NCBI GenBank assembly: GCA_002495685.1
Contig: DAGJ01000021.1
Span: 62,552 to 126,551 of the forward strand
Length of the DNA stretch: 64,000 bases
Reading direction: 5' to 3'
DNA from: Methanobrevibacter sp. UBA412
Lineage (GTDB): Archaea; Methanobacteriota; Methanobacteria; Methanobacteriales; Methanobacteriaceae
In this document: in pieces, positions 1-9,319 of the stretch
How positions within the stretch are numbered: the first letter of the stretch is position 1
Layout: each line of letters starts with the position of its first letter
The notes under the pieces: generated by a model
What the model was told of the DNA's origin: nothing
Databases searched by the model: none
The model's input: only the letters and a program-made list of their open reading frames with translations
Made by a program: the position numbers and the translations under genes

Positions 1-1019
1 TTCATAAGATATGATGAAATAGAAGTTAACTGACCACCAATACCTCTTTTTAATCCAAGTTTACAACAACGTACTGCATCAATAACACAACCAGCACTAT
101 TAGGTGAATCTTCCACACTTAAACGTAATTCAATATTCATAGGAACATCACCAAAAGTCTTACCTTCCATTCTTAAGAAACATAATTTATTATCATTTTG
201 CCAAGGCACATAATCACTAGGACCAATATGGATATTATGATCTTCTAATCTTTGAGGAACAACCGCTTGAACAGCTTCTGTTTTAGATTCCCGTTTAGAA
301 CTTAAACGATCATGATTTAACATATTAAGAAAATCAGTGTTTCCCCCAGTATTAAGTTGATAAGTTCTATCAAGAGTAACTCCTCTTTCCTTAAAAAGAT
401 TAGCTAATGTACGATGAGTTATAGTTGCACCAATTTGTGCCTTAATATCATCACCAATACAAGGTATGCCTTTATCATGGAATTTCTTCTCCCATTCACC
501 ATTACTAACAATGAAAACAGGCATACAATTAATAAATGCAACACCAGCATCTAGGCAACATTGAGCATAAAAACGAGCAGCCTTTTCAGAACCTACTGGA
601 AGGTAATTTAATAAAATTTCAGCACCACTATCTTTTAAAACTTGAACAACATCACAAGATTCTTCATCACTAACCATAAAAGTATAATCATCTTCATAAT
701 TTTTCATATGAGGAGCTACACCATCAAGAACTTTCCCCATTGATACTTTAACATCAGTTTCAGGGAGATTATCATTAAAAATAGTAGTACAATTTGGTTT
801 TTCAAAAATAGCTTCATTAACACTTTTTCCAACCTTTCTTTGATCTATATCAAATGCTGCAACTACTTCAATATCTCCAGGTTCATAATCATCAATTTTC
901 CAATGCATTAAACCATTGGAATCTTTCTCGGTTTTATCAGAATAATAATAAATACCTTGAATAAGTGAGCTAGCACAATTCCCCATACCAACTATAGCAA
1001 TCTTAATCTTATCTACCAA
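1..1019 (-). CDS. ino1: Myo-inositol-1-phosphate synthase (partial, C-terminus off the left edge)
   Basis: Converts glucose 6-phosphate to inositol 1-phosphate in the cytoplasm; in methanogens this feeds archaetidylinositol lipids. My translation opens with a Rossmann stretch (KIKIAIVGMGNCASSLIQGI) and the last residues seen (LGLKRGIGGQLTSISSYLM) match the C-terminal end of the archaeal/actinobacterial Ino1 family. The start is read as TTG at 1019 because AGGTGA lies about 7 nt upstream. About 339 codons are present and probably only a few tens are missing. It is divergent from the glycosyltransferase at 1225. Confidence 0.85.
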   Translation of the reverse strand, partial: MVDKIKIAIVGMGNCASSLIQGIYYYSDKTEKDSNGLMHWKIDDYEPGDIEVVAAFDIDQRKVGKSVNEAIFEKPNCTTIFNDNLPETDVKVSMGKVLDGVAPHMKNYEDDYTFMVSDEESCDVVQVLKDSGAEILLNYLPVGSEKAARFYAQCCLDAGVAFINCMPVFIVSNGEWEKKFHDKGIPCIGDDIKAQIGATITHRTLANLFKERGVTLDRTYQLNTGGNTDFLNMLNHDRLSSKRESKTEAVQAVVPQRLEDHNIHIGPSDYVPWQNDNKLCFLRMEGKTFGDVPMNIELRLSVEDSPNSAGCVIDAVRCCKLGLKRGIGGQLTSISSYLM

Positions 1020-1133
1020 TTAAATTCACCTAATAATTTCTTTGTTTTATAATAAAATCTTAATAAATATAGAATATTTAAGAATAGTAAATTATAATAA
1101 TATAATATTAAATTTCATTTTATTTAAATATGA

Positions 1134-1146
1134 TTTTTATATAAAG
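1134..1146 (+). promoter_or_regulatory. Putative TATA box upstream of the 1225 glycosyltransferase
   Basis: TTTTTATATAAAG resembles an archaeal TATA box. It sits about 80-90 nt before the ATG, in the divergent spacer between ino1 and the glycosyltransferase. A transcript starting about 25 nt downstream would have a leader near 60 nt. Assigned by pattern only; the spacer is so AT-rich that chance matches are likely. Confidence 0.35.
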
Positions 1147-1224
1147 TGATAAAATTAAAAGTATAAAAGTATTATTTAATATAAATTAAATTCAAGTAAT
1201 AAAAAAAATTTTAAGGGAGTAAAA

Positions 1225-2508
1225 ATGGGGAAGAACATGAAGAAAGTACTATTAATAGCATTCTATTTCAATCAAGTAAACGAAATAGCATCTAAAAGAT
1301 TAAGAGCCTTAGCTAAATATTTACCTGAATATGGATGGGAACCAATAGTCATAGTTCCAAACCTTGGTAAGTTAAATATGGAAGGTTTAAATTGTGAAGT
1401 AATCCAAACTCCCTATGAAGACATGATGGATAAATGGTTAAAACGCCAAAGCACAGAAAAAGTTGAAAACACTCAACCAGTTATACGGGACTCAACAAGT
1501 GTAGATAACAAACTATTAAGTAAAATAGTAACATTCGCCGGTGAAATATTCGCTTATCCTGATGGTATGAAATATTGGTACGAACCAGCAATGGAATACT
1601 CCTCAAAAATAATAGAAGAAGAAAATATAAATGCAATAATCTCCTCATCTTGGCCAGTAACAGCACATAAAATAGGTAAAGATTTGAAAAAAAAGTATAA
1701 TATACCATGGATAGCTGACCTACGTGACTTATGGAATATGAATCCATATATAAACCATACTCATATTAGAAACTATTTTGAAAAACGTTTAGAAATTAAC
1801 ACATTTAATCATGCAGATGCACTTACAACTACAACACCTCTTGCAGCTACCACACTATCACAATTACATCCAAACAATTTAATAGTCCCAATACCTTCTG
1901 GATACGATCCAGATGACTTTAAAAAAATAAACATTATAAAAGAGAAGAATACAAAACTAAACATAACATATGCAGGATCACTATATGCAGGAAAAAGAGA
2001 CCCTACAATACTATTTGAAGCATTGAAACAATTAATAGATGAAAAATTAATTAAAGAAGATAAAATTCAATTAAACTTTTACGGGGATTCTGGAAACCTA
2101 AAAGAAATTGCAGAAAAATATGATTTAAAATCAACTTTAAATATTGGAGGATTCATCCCTCACGAAGAAGTACTAGAAAAAGAATCCCAATCAGATATTC
2201 TTTTACTTATTAGTTGGAATAATCCTAAAGAACAAATGTTCATACCTGGAAAAGTATATGAATACTTAGCACTTAAAAAACCAATACTATCTATTGGTTA
2301 CAAGCAAGGATCCCTAAAAGATTTAATTACTGAAACTGGTATAGGATTTCATGTTTCATCTTTAAATGATACAAAAGAAGCATTACTAAAATTTTATAAT
2401 GAATTTAATGAAAATAATATTATCACTTTTAAAGCTAATGAAAGTATTGATAAATTTTCAATGAAGAATACAGCTTCTAATTTTGCAAAATTATTAAACC
2501 AAATATAA
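1225..2508 (+). CDS. Glycosyltransferase, GT4-like (GT-B fold)
   Basis: Predicted cytoplasmic sugar transferase for surface glycan or glycolipid assembly; substrate unknown. The N-terminus has the form of GT4 enzymes that open with a strand and a KRLRALAKYLPEYGW-type segment. The C-terminal half has a strand starting TYAGSLYAGKRDP near residue 245 and a segment ending PGKVYEYLALKKPILSI near 350, typical of the nucleotide-sugar-binding domain. GGGAG lies 5 nt before the ATG at 1225. It is followed after about 45 nt by the UbiA prenyltransferase and may share its transcript. Confidence 0.75.
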   Translation: MGKNMKKVLLIAFYFNQVNEIASKRLRALAKYLPEYGWEPIVIVPNLGKLNMEGLNCEVIQTPYEDMMDKWLKRQSTEKVENTQPVIRDSTSVDNKLLSKIVTFAGEIFAYPDGMKYWYEPAMEYSSKIIEEENINAIISSSWPVTAHKIGKDLKKKYNIPWIADLRDLWNMNPYINHTHIRNYFEKRLEINTFNHADALTTTTPLAATTLSQLHPNNLIVPIPSGYDPDDFKKINIIKEKNTKLNITYAGSLYAGKRDPTILFEALKQLIDEKLIKEDKIQLNFYGDSGNLKEIAEKYDLKSTLNIGGFIPHEEVLEKESQSDILLLISWNNPKEQMFIPGKVYEYLALKKPILSIGYKQGSLKDLITETGIGFHVSSLNDTKEALLKFYNEFNENNIITFKANESIDKFSMKNTASNFAKLLNQI

Positions 2509-2553
2509 AACATAATATTAAATTAATAAAAAAAAATAATGGAATGTATTTTT

Positions 2554-3414
2554 ATGAATGTTTATTTAGAAATAACCAGACCAACAAATGCATTAATGGC
2601 AGCAGTAGCTGTACTATTAATGGCAATTATAAATTTCAATTATGGAATACCAATAATATTAGGTTTCATCACTGTTTTATTTGCAACTTCTGGAGGAAAC
2701 GTGATTAATGATTTCTTTGATTATAAAATCGATAAAATAAACAAACCACAAAGACCAATTCCATCAGGACGAATCAGTTTAAAAAATGCTAAAAATTACT
2801 CAATCATACTATTTCTAATATCAATACTACTAAGTGGACTTATAAGCTACTTGGTGAAAGATTTAACACCATTAATATTAGTATTCTGTTGTTGTTTACT
2901 AATGTATTTTTATGCACGTAATCTTAAAGCCATGCCATTATTTGGTAATATTGCAGTATCATTACTTACAGCATTATGCTTCATATTTGGTGGGGATATC
3001 CTTGCATTCAGCACTCATTCATTTTTAATACTTCAAACAGGATGCGCATTAGGATTTTTCGCATTCTTCATGACACTAGCTAGAGAAATAACAAAAGATA
3101 TGGAAGATATTGAAGGGGACAAAATAGAATCTGCAGAAACACTACCAATAGTATGGGGAAATAGGAATTCAAGCATCTTATCAAGTATATTAATAATTAT
3201 AACAGCACTTGTAAGTCCACTACTATTTTACCTTAACATATTTAATGTTTACTACTTAATAGTGATGATAATACCTATAATTTTATTCTTATACTGTGCA
3301 ATTATTATATTGAAAAACCAAGAACCAGTAACTTGTGGAAAAGTTTCAAAGTATTTAAAAATAGGCATGTTAATAAGTTTTTTAGCATTCATTATAGGAT
3401 CCATACCATTCTAA
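2554..3414 (+). CDS. UbiA-family prenyltransferase, probable digeranylgeranylglyceryl phosphate synthase
   Basis: Integral membrane enzyme that likely adds the second geranylgeranyl chain to geranylgeranylglyceryl phosphate, the second ether-bond step of archaeal lipid synthesis. Both aspartate-rich UbiA motifs are visible: NDFFDYKID near residues 52-60 and DMEDIEGD near 182-189, within about eight or nine hydrophobic segments. The start is set at ATG 2554 (MNVYLEITRPTNA), the usual family N-terminus, with GGAAT about 8 nt upstream; an in-frame ATG at 2539 is less likely. Family membership is secure, but the exact substrate is inferred from the archaeal context. Confidence 0.8.
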   Translation: MNVYLEITRPTNALMAAVAVLLMAIINFNYGIPIILGFITVLFATSGGNVINDFFDYKIDKINKPQRPIPSGRISLKNAKNYSIILFLISILLSGLISYLVKDLTPLILVFCCCLLMYFYARNLKAMPLFGNIAVSLLTALCFIFGGDILAFSTHSFLILQTGCALGFFAFFMTLAREITKDMEDIEGDKIESAETLPIVWGNRNSSILSSILIIITALVSPLLFYLNIFNVYYLIVMIIPIILFLYCAIIILKNQEPVTCGKVSKYLKIGMLISFLAFIIGSIPF

Positions 3415-3447
3415 AAAAAAATAGTGAAAAAAAATTTATAAAAAAAA

Positions 3448-3550
3448 GTGGGGGTTTTTTTATGTATTTTAATGAAAATATTTTCTTTAATAAATTATTT
3501 TTTGTAAATGGTGAAAAAAAAATATTTAAAACTTAAAAAAATCACCCCAC
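3448..3550. terminator. Convergent intergenic region with G-rich/C-rich arms and T runs
   Basis: Between two convergent genes, GTGGGG followed by a T run (3448-3460) faces an A run followed by CCCCAC (3535-3550). The arms can pair 6 bp plus an A/T extension with one bulge, and each strand has T-rich sequence beside its arm. This fits termination of both genes; the roughly 75-nt loop makes a simple hairpin uncertain. Confidence 0.35.
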
Positions 3551-3577
3551 AATTTTTTAAATATAAGCATTCTAGGT

Positions 3578-3931
3578 TTAACCTACTCCAATTTCATTTC
3601 CATTTGCATCAACTTCATGTCCAGCACCTTCAACAGTGTTTCCATCTTTATCATAAGTTACATACCCACTTTCAGTAGTTCCATTAGAATTGGTTTTTGA
3701 CCATGTGACAGTTTTACTACCATCATCATTAACTATAGTGGTATTTGAAGAAACATTATTATTGCTTGAATCATTTAAATTTATAGTTGATGAATTGGTG
3801 GAATTATTTGAGGTATTTGTAGAATTAACTAATGCATTATTACTATTAGAAACATAAGTTACAGCTCCAACAGCAGCTACTGCAATAATTATAACAATCA
3901 ATATTAAAATAAAAATATTGCTTTTTTCCAA
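3578..3931 (-). CDS. Small membrane-anchored or secreted Asn/Ser/Thr-rich protein
   Basis: Function not recognised. An N-terminal hydrophobic helix (IFILILIVIIIAVAAVGAV, residues about 5-24) acts as a signal anchor. A low-complexity Asn/Ser/Thr linker follows, then a short acidic/Gly tail (VTYDKDGNTVEGAGHEVD) exposed outside. The start is moved to TTG 3931 because a strong GGAGGTGA sits about 5 nt upstream; the longer frame beginning at 3946 would place that site inside the gene. The product is 117 aa. The linker has several N-x-S/T sequons, so N-glycosylation is plausible. Confidence 0.65.
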   Translation of the reverse strand: MEKSNIFILILIVIIIAVAAVGAVTYVSNSNNALVNSTNTSNNSTNSSTINLNDSSNNNVSSNTTIVNDDGSKTVTWSKTNSNGTTESGYVTYDKDGNTVEGAGHEVDANGNEIGVG

Positions 3932-4202
3932 ATTTCTCACCTCCAATAGTGTTTAAAATTTAAATGTATCAAATACTTATAATCCTTTTACTTATTAAAT
4001 ATAACGGTTTTATTAAGGGTTAAAATATCAATTAAACACAGAATAAGCTTTTAAATAATCTTTAAAAATAGTGAACTTAAATAAAAAAATAGTGGAAAGG
4101 TTTTAAAAAACCCTTTAAGGATTAATATCCCTAATAAAATAAAAACTAATAAAATGTACTATAATCAAGTATCCCTCACCATTTAAGGAAACACTAAATC
4201 AT

Positions 4203-5951
4203 TCACACTTTCTGATAAACACTAACCTCTCCAATCTGTTTAACTTCCTTATATTGAGGAATACTTAAATTTTGATATTGTGAAATATAATACTTCGTAT
4301 TGTTAGCTAACATTTCACTAGAAAATTTCGAAGAATTCTCTTTACTAGTAACATAATGAACTTCTTTTTGAAGATACCAAGTAAATATCGGTCCCCTATC
4401 CGCCCAAATCACAGCAGAACTTAAATTCGGATCATGACCCTCTAACCAAGTTACAGTATCTTGCTCATTATTTACAAGTGAATCATGTTTATTAACACCT
4501 AAATATGAGAAACTCATAATAAGAAGTAAAATAACACAAATAGTAGGGATAATATGTTTTAAACTCACACTCTTAATCTTATAATCTTTTAACTTTTCAC
4601 ATATAAAACTTAAACCAAAAGTAATGAAAAATGCTAAAGCAGGAGCAAAAGCAGTAGCATAACGATCAACTTTAGTTAAATGAGCAGATAAAAATATCAT
4701 ATGACCCATAAACCATCCAATCATCATTAAATCATAAGTAAAAAATTCATACTTAAACTTATTATTCTCATTAAAACTTAAAAGCACCTTATTAAATGTA
4801 AGTGAAAAAATGAAAATACAGATAAAGAATAATATTTCACATTTAACAAAAGAAACCTTACCTGCAATGAAAAATGATAAACACATACCAACAATAGAAG
4901 CAAATAAAATCACATAAAAAATGCTTTTAGGAATCTTAAATTTACCTACAATATTATCCCAAAAACCATTAGTATCATAATTAAATCCAACTTTAGAATC
5001 CATAACACCATAAGATTCTTTTAAAACCTTTGAAAAACGATACAATGCATAAACAATACCAACCATACAAATAATTAACAATATAATACCAACCCAATGG
5101 TTAGGATTATAAATATATCTTGGAAGATTACTGAAATAATATAATAAATTATTCCCTTTATGCTTACGAATAGCAAAAGCAGATCTAGTAGTAGTGGAAG
5201 ATATTGTTTCGGCTTGATTTAAAAAACCAAATGGTATATGATTAGATAAATAATAATAAAAAAACGGAACCATGAATAATAAACCAAACAAGGCACCACC
5301 AACAATATTCTTAAAATACTTCTTTATAGTTCCAAAAATATCCTTTTGGGATAAGAAATAAAGAATCATTACAGCAAAAACAACAGCACCAGTATACTTT
5401 GCAAAGAATGTTAAAACACTTAAAGGGAAAGCTAAATAAAAATATTTTTGATTTGTTTTCATTGCTTTAATAAAAAAGTATAAAGTCCAAATAGAAAGCG
5501 CAACACAAGGCACATCAATTGACCCATTACCTGCCCACATAATATTTACAGTGAAACTACCATACAATATAGCTCCAAAAATACTATAAGTATTATCAAA
5601 TCTTAACTTTAAAAGAAGATAAGTTCCAACAACACCTAAAACATAAAAAATTCCAGTAATAACAAATAAACTATTAACACTCACAAAATTCAATCTAAAA
5701 GCAATACTAGTTAAAAAAGGAATCAGTGGAGATAAGAAATCCACATAATCATAACCAGTAATATTAACTCCACTAAACTTAAGAGCTTCAATCAAATAAA
5801 GGTAAATATCCCTATAAGAATGTCCAAGAATGTTTTCACTACAATTAATCCAAACAATCAAACTACCAATAATTAAAGAAACTATTAACACGGTTAATAA
5901 ACTAAAAAGATTCTTATTTTCCGTAATAATTGATTTAAAATTCTTAAGCAT
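4203..5951 (-). CDS. Multi-spanning GT-C membrane protein (PMT/GT39-like)
   Basis: Probable polyprenyl-phosphate-sugar-dependent glycosyltransferase acting at the outer membrane face. It has a dozen or so hydrophobic segments. A first outer loop carries a YRDIYLYL element near residue 48, and WAGNGSIDVPC near 115-125 is a likely conserved loop. The C-terminus after residue about 510 is soluble. AAAGGAG precedes the ATG by about 12 nt. It is a clear paralogue of the divergent gene at 6092: both share the Y-x-D loop, the NG-[ST]-[IL]-D-[IV]-P motif and a C-terminal DP...W-[YF]-L-[QH]-K block. Substrate unknown. Confidence 0.65.
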   Translation of the reverse strand: MLKNFKSIITENKNLFSLLTVLIVSLIIGSLIVWINCSENILGHSYRDIYLYLIEALKFSGVNITGYDYVDFLSPLIPFLTSIAFRLNFVSVNSLFVITGIFYVLGVVGTYLLLKLRFDNTYSIFGAILYGSFTVNIMWAGNGSIDVPCVALSIWTLYFFIKAMKTNQKYFYLAFPLSVLTFFAKYTGAVVFAVMILYFLSQKDIFGTIKKYFKNIVGGALFGLLFMVPFFYYYLSNHIPFGFLNQAETISSTTTRSAFAIRKHKGNNLLYYFSNLPRYIYNPNHWVGIILLIICMVGIVYALYRFSKVLKESYGVMDSKVGFNYDTNGFWDNIVGKFKIPKSIFYVILFASIVGMCLSFFIAGKVSFVKCEILFFICIFIFSLTFNKVLLSFNENNKFKYEFFTYDLMMIGWFMGHMIFLSAHLTKVDRYATAFAPALAFFITFGLSFICEKLKDYKIKSVSLKHIIPTICVILLLIMSFSYLGVNKHDSLVNNEQDTVTWLEGHDPNLSSAVIWADRGPIFTWYLQKEVHYVTSKENSSKFSSEMLANNTKYYISQYQNLSIPQYKEVKQIGEVSVYQKV

Positions 5952-6091
5952 ATAATTAGATTTCTCCTTTAAAAAAATTTTTTTATTATTATCATTTTTT
6001 TTTATAATAATAATATAATCTATTAATAATATTTATTACATATTATTTAACATATTAAGAAAAAAGGAATAAAAATATATATGATTTTAAA

Positions 6092-7954
6092 GTGGATTTG
6101 AAATTAATGAAATTTATAAAAGACATCAACATAAACCGAATGGACTCACCTTACATCTTATTTTTATTAATATTCACTTCACTTATAACAATAAACATAA
6201 TATTTTTCAATAACCAATTAGGTATTTACTGTTCAGACGTTTTCATCTACTTATTAAACAGTTTAAACTATGCTGGAGTGAATATAGATGCTAACGCTAC
6301 AATGTATTTATCACCAGTACTATGTATGATTACAGGGGGAATATTCCGCTTAGGATATGTTAATGTTAATGCATTATACATTGTAACAGGAATTTTTGCA
6401 ATATTTGGAAATTTAGGATTCTACATATTACTTAAAAAACGATTCAATAAAACATTAAGTTTAATAGGATCCATACTACTATTCAGCCTATCCCTAAATC
6501 TTCTATGGTTAGCAAATGGAACATTAGACATTCCCGCAATCGGTTTAAGTATTTGGTCAATCCTATTTTTCACATTAGCTGTAGATAAAAACCCTAAATA
6601 TTACATACCATCATTACTATTATTTGTCTTAAGCATCTTCACACGTTATACTGCAGGATTAATCATACCAGTACTATTAATATACTTCTTTGGAAAATAT
6701 GATTTATTCCAATGCTTAGACAAACTCTTATCAGATAGGGAATCTTTTAAAGAATCCGCAAAAGCATTTTTAAAAACCAGTGAAGTAAAATACATTATAA
6801 TAGCATTAATCACTAGTGTAAGTTTAACAATAATTTTCCTATACTTTATAAGTGGATATGTAACAAATTTAGGATTCCTATCCCAATCATCAGCAGTTAG
6901 TTCAGGATTAAAAACAAGTGTTGTAGATTCAGCATTCACAACAAACACATATTTTTATATTACAAATTTCTTAAACTTCCTATTCTCAAATAATATAATA
7001 TTTAAAGGTAACATACCATCATTATACAATCCAAACATAATCTCTTATTTAGTATTTTTCATAACAATTATAGGATTAATTATAGGTGGTTTAAAATTAA
7101 AATATCAGAAAAAAAGACACATTAATTTAAATGGTTTAACTGATTTTAAATCTGAAAATAAAATCGAAACAGTTACTAAAACAACTGATTATAAAATTAA
7201 AAATGAAAAAATCGTGTCAAAACCAATTAAAAAAACTGTTAAAGAACCATTATTTAAAACTAAAAAATTAGAACCATTACTAAAACTAATATTTATAATT
7301 ACTTTAATATTTGCAGTATTAAGTTTTGATAAAATCAGTTCTACTATTACATTAATCTTAATCAGTTTCGATATTCTAATACTAAACTCCTTATTAAAAA
7401 ATCATAAAATTAAATATTTAAACCTAGATTTAGCAATGATTGCATGGTTTCTTGTGTACTTAATAGCATTTACTTATATAAATATTAAAGTAAACCGTTA
7501 TATTCTAACAGTAATGCCTGCATTTGTATACTTTTTCACAGTAGGATTAAATTATATTAGTCAAGAATTAGATTTTAATTTAAATATATTTAAACATAAA
7601 ATCAACACATCCCAATTACTTGCAGTAATCCTAATCATAATATTTGTATTCAGTGCATTTACTTTCACATCAACAGTAACAATAGATCAAGAAATAAAAT
7701 CACCAGAATTAATTTCCAACTACTTAAAACATTACGATCCAGATTATGAAAGTAAAAATATTGGAGTATATAATAAAAGACCATTTTCATGGTTCTTACA
7801 TAAAGACTTATTCGGAATAGATAAATATCATAGGGATTACTTAGAACAAAGTGATTTAACATATTACATATCTAATGAAAAAGTGAACTTAACAAATTAT
7901 CATCAAATTCAAAAAGAAGGTAATTTATACCTTTATCAAAGAAATAATACTTAA
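6092..7954 (+). CDS. Multi-spanning GT-C membrane protein (PMT/GT39-like), paralogue of 4203-5951
   Basis: Same architecture as its divergent neighbour: about a dozen membrane segments, an early acidic outer loop (CSDVFIYLL near residue 50), ANGTLDIPAIGLSIW near 150 and a soluble tail with a PFSWFLHK block. It differs by a Lys-rich hydrophilic loop of about 60 residues near 340-400, probably cytoplasmic. The start is uncertain: GTG 6092 gives the longest frame, and ATG 6107 is an alternative with only a weak GGA upstream. The next glycosyltransferase begins 20 nt after its stop, so the two are probably cotranscribed. Confidence 0.65.
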   Translation: MDLKLMKFIKDININRMDSPYILFLLIFTSLITINIIFFNNQLGIYCSDVFIYLLNSLNYAGVNIDANATMYLSPVLCMITGGIFRLGYVNVNALYIVTGIFAIFGNLGFYILLKKRFNKTLSLIGSILLFSLSLNLLWLANGTLDIPAIGLSIWSILFFTLAVDKNPKYYIPSLLLFVLSIFTRYTAGLIIPVLLIYFFGKYDLFQCLDKLLSDRESFKESAKAFLKTSEVKYIIIALITSVSLTIIFLYFISGYVTNLGFLSQSSAVSSGLKTSVVDSAFTTNTYFYITNFLNFLFSNNIIFKGNIPSLYNPNIISYLVFFITIIGLIIGGLKLKYQKKRHINLNGLTDFKSENKIETVTKTTDYKIKNEKIVSKPIKKTVKEPLFKTKKLEPLLKLIFIITLIFAVLSFDKISSTITLILISFDILILNSLLKNHKIKYLNLDLAMIAWFLVYLIAFTYINIKVNRYILTVMPAFVYFFTVGLNYISQELDFNLNIFKHKINTSQLLAVILIIIFVFSAFTFTSTVTIDQEIKSPELISNYLKHYDPDYESKNIGVYNKRPFSWFLHKDLFGIDKYHRDYLEQSDLTYYISNEKVNLTNYHQIQKEGNLYLYQRNNT

Positions 7955-7974
7955 TTAATGGAGAATAAACTAAT

Positions 7975-9156
7975 ATGAATATATTACATGTAGCACACTC
8001 TTACTATCCTTGTCTTGCAGCAGGAGGAGTAGTTAATGCATCTTATCAAATTGGGTGCAAACAAGTACAAAATGGTAATGAAGTTTATGTATACACTACA
8101 GATTCATGTAAAGAAAGATTAAAATTTGATAAAACAAACTATAATGTGGATATTAATGGAATAAAAGTAAACTACTTCAAAAACCTTTCCAATACAATTA
8201 AAACAAAAACCTTAGTAGACACACCAATCACCGCAGCCCATTATATACGTAAAGATATTAGTAATCATGATATAATCCACATTCATGAACACCGCCAAAC
8301 ATTAGCAATCCTCACATGTCATTATGCAAGAAAAAACAATATACCCTACATTGTACAAGCACATGGAAGTGTTTTACCATTTTTCCAAAAAGAAAAATTA
8401 AAAGAAATATATGATAAATTCTGGGGATTTAACACATTACATAATGCAAATAAAGTATTCGCCCTAACAGAAATTGAAAAACAACAATACATAAAAATGG
8501 GAGTTTCACCAGAGAAAATAGAAATAGTACCATTAGGAATAAACTTAGAAGAATACTCAAAACTACCACCTAAAGGAGAATTTAGAAAAAAACACAATAT
8601 CCAAGAAGAAGACACCCTACTAATATTCATTGGACGATTACATAAAATAAAAGGATTAGACCTATTAATCGAAGCATTTGATGAATTAATTAAAACAAAT
8701 AAAAATTATAATATAAAATTAGCAATAATCGGACCAGATGATGGATTTTTACCAGAAATACAAAAACTCCTAAAAAAGAAAGGATTAAACAAACAAATAA
8801 TAATAACAGGTCCATTATATAAACAAGAAAAACAAGAAGCCTTAACAGATTGTGATATGTTTATAATGCCCTCCCAATATGAATCATTCACTACAAGTGG
8901 ATTAGAAGCAATGGCATGTGAAAAACCATTAATACTAACTAAAAACAATCATATACACAATTGGGTTAACCAAAAATGTGGCCTATCCTGTGATTATGAT
9001 AAAATAAGTTTAAAAAACAGTATACAAGAATTAATAGAAAATGAACAATTAGCAAAACAGTATGGTAAGGAAGGTCGTAAGCTAGTTGAAGAAAAATACA
9101 ATTGGAATGTAATTGATAAACAAATAATAAACATTTACAATTCAATTATAAAATAA
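7975..9156 (+). CDS. Glycosyltransferase family 4
   Basis: Retaining GT-B glycosyltransferase of unknown acceptor. The N-terminal domain opens MNILHVAHSYYPCLAAGGV with the Gly-rich loop of GT4 enzymes. The C-terminal domain has IFIGRLHKIKGLDLLIEAF near residue 215, and SQYESFTTSGLEAMACEKP near 300-318 contains the conserved E-x7-E-like pair. GGAG lies about 10 nt before the ATG. It follows the GT-C gene at 6092 closely, suggesting joint action on one surface glycan. Confidence 0.85.
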   Translation: MNILHVAHSYYPCLAAGGVVNASYQIGCKQVQNGNEVYVYTTDSCKERLKFDKTNYNVDINGIKVNYFKNLSNTIKTKTLVDTPITAAHYIRKDISNHDIIHIHEHRQTLAILTCHYARKNNIPYIVQAHGSVLPFFQKEKLKEIYDKFWGFNTLHNANKVFALTEIEKQQYIKMGVSPEKIEIVPLGINLEEYSKLPPKGEFRKKHNIQEEDTLLIFIGRLHKIKGLDLLIEAFDELIKTNKNYNIKLAIIGPDDGFLPEIQKLLKKKGLNKQIIITGPLYKQEKQEALTDCDMFIMPSQYESFTTSGLEAMACEKPLILTKNNHIHNWVNQKCGLSCDYDKISLKNSIQELIENEQLAKQYGKEGRKLVEEKYNWNVIDKQIINIYNSIIK

Positions 9157-9319
9157 TAAAAATTGTCCAGGTTAAATAATAATATTTAAATCATAAAAAC
9201 AAGATATATAATTTAGTAAACTTATTAAAAAAAGTATATTGCAATAAAATTAAATCGGATAAGATTATAATTAATACCTTTTTTTTAAAACATTTATTTG
9301 CTATTATAGAGGATTACAG

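Noticed and set aside
3333..3536. 67-codon plus-strand frame overlapping the end of the UbiA gene
   Set aside because: It overlaps in another frame, the product is low-complexity Phe/Lys-rich and no ribosome site supports any start.
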